From assembly GCA_002102555.1 (NCBI GenBank), contig MCFL01000002.1, positions 62,001-126,000 on the forward strand: a DNA stretch of 64,000 nt, written 5' to 3'. The notes beneath the pieces were generated by a model. The model saw only the letters and a program-made list of their open reading frames with translations, ran no database searches and had not been told where the DNA came from. The stretch is from Catenaria anguillulae PL171 (lineage: Eukaryota; Blastocladiomycota; Blastocladiomycetes; Blastocladiales; Catenariaceae). The first letter of the stretch is position 1, and the number at the start of each line of letters is the position of its first letter. Shown in pieces: positions 59,546 to 64,000 of the stretch. A program made the translations under genes and the position numbers.

Positions 59546-60515
59546 ATGTCTCCCTCCTTGTCCTCATCACGAATGACCATCTTGGCCATCCTCGCTACGC
59601 TCTCCATCACCTTGACGCTGGTCGCCGCCATACCATCCAAAGTCACACATGGCTCTATTCGTCCAGCACTTTTCGGCGACACTTCCCGCTTTTCCCGCCG
59701 TGGTCTCTCGTCACCGAGCAATTCGGGCGAAATGACATTCTACGATGTGCGTCTGACGTCCTTACTGCTTCCCACACACATTCTTTATCCTCGCCAAACT
59801 GACACGAGTGCTCATCCAGGTTGGACTCGGTGCATGTGAATTCCGCAACACCAACTCGGAACTCGTCGGCGCACTCAACGCCCCTGACTTTGGCCCCGCA
59901 TGGCCGCCGCGCAACTCGCCCGCGTGCTCATCCTGCGTGCTCATTTCCGCACCCGATGTGCCCAGCAAGCCCGCCATCAAGGTGAGAATTGTCGACAAGT
60001 GCCCGGAATGCAAGCCGGGTGATATTGATGTCAGCCCGACTGTCTTCGAGCACTTCTTCCACAAGGACAAGGGCCGCGCGCGGATTACATGGCACACGGT
60101 CCCATGCAATGGCGACACGCCGACGCCGCCGCCGCCGCCTCCTCAACGCCCGCCGGTGCCGGCACCGGCTCCAATCGTACCCAAGCCACCGCAGGTTCCC
60201 GCTCCCTCTCCGAAGCCCTCACCGACCACTCTACCTCGCGTCCCAGAGACGCGACCGACCAATACATCTGCTCCGCACAGGCCGCAGCCACCGCAGCCGC
60301 CCGTCGCTCCGGTTGTGCCATCGCCTCCTGCACCGCCAAAGGTCGAGCCGACGCGTGCCCCGCAGGATCCGATTGCTGAGCCGATTCCCACGCCTGCGCC
60401 GCGGCCGGTCCCAGTGCAGCCGCCGCAAGGTGGCAAAGCAGGCAAGGGCAAAAGAGGAAACAGGCGCAAGTGTCGCCCTCGCAAACGTGTGCAGTCGCCA
60501 GTGCAGAGCTCGTAA
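59546..60515 (+). CDS. Secreted double-psi beta-barrel (RlpA/expansin-like) protein with proline-rich tail
   Basis: Exons 59546..59746 and 59820..60515 join in phase 0 (intron 59747..59819) to give 298 residues. A signal peptide is evident (MTILAILATLSITLTLVAAI). The DPBB domain follows: MTFYDVGLGACEFRN, then CSSCVLISAP, VRIVDKCPECKPGDIDVSP and FHKDKGRARITWHTVPC. It matches the RlpA-like/barwin-like DPBB fold of fungal expansin-like and cerato-platanin-type secreted proteins, with cysteines in the usual positions. About 110 residues of Pro-rich, Thr/Val/Ala sequence follow, ending in a basic cluster (KGKRGNRRKCRPRKR). It is probably a cell-wall-associated protein; a polysaccharide-loosening role is inferred from the fold only. 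The catalytic Asp of true expansins may be present in the IVDKC segment but is not proof of activity. Confidence 0.82.
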
Positions 60516-61400
60516 ATTGGGCGATTGACAACTGGCTCATTTCGTTTGAAGTTCGGGTATACTGTGCACTATTGGCTCATTATTGCTTACATCTACCTAT
60601 AATTGTTTATTGCACCTATGTTTGGCAATGAATATGTCAATATTTGTTGTGATTGTTGTGTATGAGTTTGCATGGTGAGTCTCTCGTGTCTCGCGGTGCG
60701 AGTCGTCAAAGGCGGAGTGTCTGCTCGTCTGCCAGGGTACCGGCGGCGCTTGTTGACAATCGACACGTCAGGCGGCCACATGACACATGGAGCTCCGTCG
60801 CGGCGGCCGGGGCGGGCAGGGTGGATGGAATGCCAGGGCCGTCGCGATCCGAGTGAGCGGCATCTTGCGATCACAACAGTCCACGAGACAAGCAGCTTAC
60901 CTTCAATCAACGATAAGTCCATTGGCCGTGAGATGGACGTCGTGGGATGGTAGTCCATCAATTGTCGACCGAGCCGATCGAACGGGGTGGCTTTTTTTAT
61001 ATAAAATTTAGCTTCAGACAATTGCACTTGATGACATTCAAGTAGACACAACCACACACAACACAATTACTTGGATGATGAGGGAGGGAACTTGAGAAGT
61101 CTTGCGCTTTGACAAGCAGGGTGGCAAACGGCTCTGCGCACTTCAATTTGTTGACCTGTGTGTGGTGGGGTTCGTGCACTCTTGACGTAGTTGGTCGTCC
61201 AGATCGCCAATCCCTGTGAGCAGATCTGTACGTGAGCAGACTGTACTTGGGTATAGCGAAAGGACCGAGAAAGAGCAAACATATTTTTTTTTGGGGGGTG
61301 CCCTGCTCTTTTGAATTCTGGCCGGTCCTCTTACTCAAGTTATCTCACTCCGACCTGCTTTGGCCATCACGCTGATCCTTGACAATGCGACAGTTAAATA
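60516..61400. other. Intergenic region
   Basis: About 885 bases between the DPBB gene and the 3' end of the kinase gene (convergent). AT-rich near 60980-61060. Short open frames only. Confidence 0.45.
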
Positions 61401-63096
61401 TCAACTAGACATGGTGCTTGCTGATTGACTTGTGCCCATACCAATCACGATCGACGGATGACGAATCGCGCGCAGCAGCACTGCGTGCTCATCTTTCCGC
61501 ATCGTCCCATCCGTCGACGCCAATACTAGTGGTGGCTTGTGGTCCGAATCATCATGTCCGCCGTCCTCCTCAATCTGCGCCAGGCTTGTATCACATTCCG
61601 CTGCTTCCTGATTGCTGCCATTCTGCTGCTCGTTGGTTGCGAACCATGCACTCTTCAGGGCGGAGCAAGCCGTCAACCTGACAACAAAACATGGTGAGCA
61701 AAAGCACCTCAATCCATCCAAGAGAAAAGCAAGCACAAACCGTTTGGATGGGTCACGCTCCAGCAGCCCATCAATCAAAGCAAGCAGGGCCTTGGAGAGC
61801 GGGGCACCTGTCGTATTGGATGTACGCATGTTGCGGCCACGCCGCTTGATGCACTCCAGCAATTTGGCCGGCGTTTTTGCGTCATAGGGCAAATACCGGT
61901 TCACAATTGCACAAACCGTGATTCCCATGGCCCACATGTCGGCTGCAAGCAAGTCGCACGTTGAACGACTCTTTGCGTTGAGAACCTCAGGTGCAATGTA
62001 CGCAAGTGTCCCGCTGTATACAAAGAGTTTTTGCAGAGTTAGTTTGATAGGTAGCTGGGCAAGGACTCTGGGTGAATGTCGACGTACCAGAGGTCGGACG
62101 GTCCCCTGTTGTGCACTTGTCGAGCAATCCCAAAGTCGGTGATAGCTGCCCGGAGGACGCCCTCTCCATTGCCGTTGTTTTCGAGGACCACGTTGTCGGC
62201 TTTGATGTCACGGTGTGCGATTCCATGGGCATGGATATGCTATGATGATGATCAAATCAGGCGAGATCCGGTGTCGGTTGGTAAGTAATGATCCTTGATT
62301 GAGAAGTCCTATCATGTGCATTGAACAAATCTCTATCCATCATGACAGTACCTCAAGTCCGCACAGCATTTGTTGGATGACCGGCCGAAACAGATGCTCG
62401 TCACATTTGGTGACTCGATGAGCAAATCAAACAAGTCGCCTGACGTGTATCTGTTCGAATGGGTTTGCGAGGGAGCACTTTAGTATGAGCAAACAGTAAG
62501 CGCGAAGCGCCAAAAAGACAAGTGAGACGAACAGGTCCTGAAGGACATATACATGCGACTTTGTTTCAACAAAGCCATGGCAGCCGACAATGTTGGGCTA
62601 CAGTCACAGATGGGGCAAGATAGTACGTGAAGACGGTGGTGCTTGAGACAAACTGGGAACTGCCGTCGCATCCACAGGAAAACATACATGTCGGGGGGGG
62701 GGGGTTCTTCAAAAGAGAAACCTCGGCTACGTTTGCGTTGCGATGCGGCAGTTGCGCTTTTTGCTTTGAAACAATCTTGCAGGCGTAGAGCTGCCCGGAA
62801 GACAAGTGCCTTGATTTTCATACAGTTGAGAAGCCGCCACTGTACACGGTACACAAGGCAAGGTCCCAGAGTCGTCGTGACGGTCCCGAGCAGAAAAAAA
62901 AGCAATCAGCGAGGATATGTGGGTCGGATTCGGACCTGCCCAGATACTCAAGCAGCTCGTATGACTCGTTGAACTTGTGTAACTCCGGATCGGATTCATC
63001 GCTGTGCAATGTGCGCGACCTGGAAGCGCTCTGCACGGAACCATCAACTGCATTCAATGCGGCAGCCGATGTGGATTCAGGAGCAGAATCGAGCAT
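61401..63096 (-). CDS. Serine/threonine protein kinase (CAMK-like)
   Basis: Probable start ATG 63096 (MLDSAPESTSAAALNA); an upstream GTG-frame extension is not used. Stop at 61401. Segments in order: YELLEYLGR then FSTVY (P-loop), GQLYACKIVSKQKAQL (Lys), PNIVGCHGFVETKSHVYVLQDL (about 62530-62590), HAHGIAHRDIKADNVVLENN (about 62190-62240), AITDFGIARQ (about 62130), APEVLNAKS (about 61985), ADMWAMGITVCAIVNRYLPY, and RDPSKR joined by an intron (about 61680-61740) to LTACSALKSAWF. At least five introns are needed. A run of eleven G at 62694-62704 lies in an intron or is a sequencing artefact. The tail has an acidic stretch (QIEEDGGHDDSDH). The HRD, DFG and APE motifs indicate an active kinase; the subfamily is not certain. 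Confidence 0.75.
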
Positions 63097-63508
63097 CCTA
63101 TCAGTCGGCTCGCATCTCGACCGGCCGGTTGGGAGCTGCCGAAGGCGAGTCGCTGAAGAACAGTTGATCACGGACGGAGATGTTATGAAAGGTGATTCCG
63201 TCGTTCCGCCCACGTGCACCACGGGCCGAAGACGTGGAGGAAGTCAGTGAGGTATCGCCGGGACGTCATCGGCGGATTGCCACAGGTTGCATAGCACTCG
63301 ATGGTTGAGGACGTTCCCCCATCACATGGATGTTATGCGTGTTCCCTGACAAGGTTGTGATGGATGATCACGTCCTGGCGCCACTGATCCACTTTTTAGT
63401 TCCCACCTCAAAAAGTCACCATGAAGCCCATTCAACTTGAAGGTTGATTGGCTCCAAACGAACCACATAAGTACATCCACCTCCCCTCCGATCCCCTCAT
63501 CCACAACC
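63097..63508. other. Intergenic region
   Basis: Spacer between the kinase start and the ATG7 3' end; 63097..63222 could still be N-terminal coding sequence of the kinase. Nothing else is seen. Confidence 0.4.
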
Positions 63509-64000
63509 TCAAAAATCATCCGTATCCTCATCCCCCTCCGCCTCCCACCCTTTCAACGCCTCCTCGGCCTCCCTCTTCATCTCATCCAACCCTGTCATCT
63601 TCTCCAGCACACCCGGCGCGTTGCACACCTCGCGCACAAAGTCGACGCCTCTTGCACGGAATGCGTCGACGATGGCGCGTGAGCACCCAATGCACTTTCA
63701 TATGCTTGGCCCGTCACGAGCAGCGACTCGTGCGATGACAAGAAGCCGCGCAACTGGTGTGGGACGGGCCCGAGCGGTGTGGGCGCGTGGGCGGGCGCGG
63801 CATGGCTAGAAGAATATCTGAGTGAGCGATTTCAAAGTGGCAATAAAAAAAAGACAACGAGACATACCGGTGCTCGTGGTTGAGCAAACTGGCCATCAAC
63901 TCCACGGCCGTCGCACCCGCCATCGCCGCCAGCCCGGGCCGTGTCACTGTGCACATCTGGTCGAGCGTGCGGTCCGAGAGCGACTATCGCAAATGCGCGC
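63509..64000 (-). CDS. ATG7: ATG7, E1-like autophagy enzyme (C-terminal part only)
   Basis: Only the C-terminus is in the window; the 5' part lies beyond 64000. Exons: >64000..63868 and 63805..63509, intron 63806..63867 (donor GTATGT). The first exon contains [17 protein letters not shown], in which the Cys (codon at 63951-63953) is the catalytic E1 cysteine of ATG7. The second continues with [16 protein letters not shown], the C-terminal Cys pair in KCIGCSRA and [19 protein letters not shown], and ends acidic (EGDEDTDDF). ATG7 activates ATG8 and ATG12 for conjugation. A frame change near 63700 (before the KCIGC segment) fits one missing A in a run of three. The rest of the gene should continue on the next window. 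Confidence 0.9.

Noticed and set aside
1-64000. tRNA, rRNA and CRISPR array
   Set aside because: No cloverleaf-like or rRNA sequence noticed and no regularly spaced repeats; CRISPR is not expected in a fungal nuclear genome.

Overview
This is a gene-dense stretch of a fungal nuclear genome. Evidence is short spliceosomal introns (about 60-130 nt, donors mostly GTACG/GTATG/GTTCG, acceptors CAG/TAG) in compact eukaryotic genes: TAF1, Pbs2-type MAPKK, ALG11, USO1, ATG7, mitoribosomal proteins of fungal type. A mitochondrial calcium uniporter, a focadhesin-like protein, CNT and vesicular-amine-like transporters and a TKL-kinase fusion point to a zoosporic, early-diverging fungus (Blastocladiomycota or Chytridiomycota are my best guess; this is inference, not shown by a marker gene).

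Layout. 0-15 kb: 3' part of a TMEM198/DUF4203 membrane protein, a Gcn4-like bZIP factor with upstream ORFs, MCU (-), ALG11 (+), mitoribosomal mL45 (-) divergent from TAF1 (+), a plasma-membrane-type syntaxin and mitoribosomal mS26. 15-29 kb: a very long focadhesin-like HEAT protein (-), a fused TKL kinase / Nup98-motif / LRR gene (+), a YIPF1/2 Golgi protein (-) divergent from a DHHC palmitoyltransferase (+). 29-36 kb: a weakly supported dsRBD-containing gene, a 5'-truncated LINE with RNase H, an unrecognised fragment and a gene-poor stretch. 36-47 kb: thymidylate kinase (-), Pbs2-like MAPKK (+), a concentrative nucleoside transporter (-), a 2.5 kb gene-poor stretch and an MFS transporter (-). 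47-64 kb: unrecognised coding fragments, USO1/p115 (-), peroxisomal-type citrate synthase (+), a 2 kb inverted-repeat structure, a secreted double-psi beta-barrel protein (+), a Ser/Thr kinase (-) and the C-terminus of ATG7 (-).

Most genes are unrelated housekeeping functions (mitochondrial translation and calcium, N-glycosylation, vesicle tethering and fusion, autophagy, stress signalling); there is no operon-like or gene-cluster logic.

A strong overall property is sequence quality. Many conserved genes (YIPF, DHHC, dTMP kinase, USO1, ATG7, the focadhesin-like and kinase-fusion genes) change reading frame in mid-domain, nearly always in the direction expected when ONE base is missing and often at homopolymers. 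I read this as consensus deletion errors, not pseudogenes, and annotate these genes as spans with the breaks described. The most novel item is the kinase/Nup98-motif/LRR fusion at 21.1-25.8 kb.
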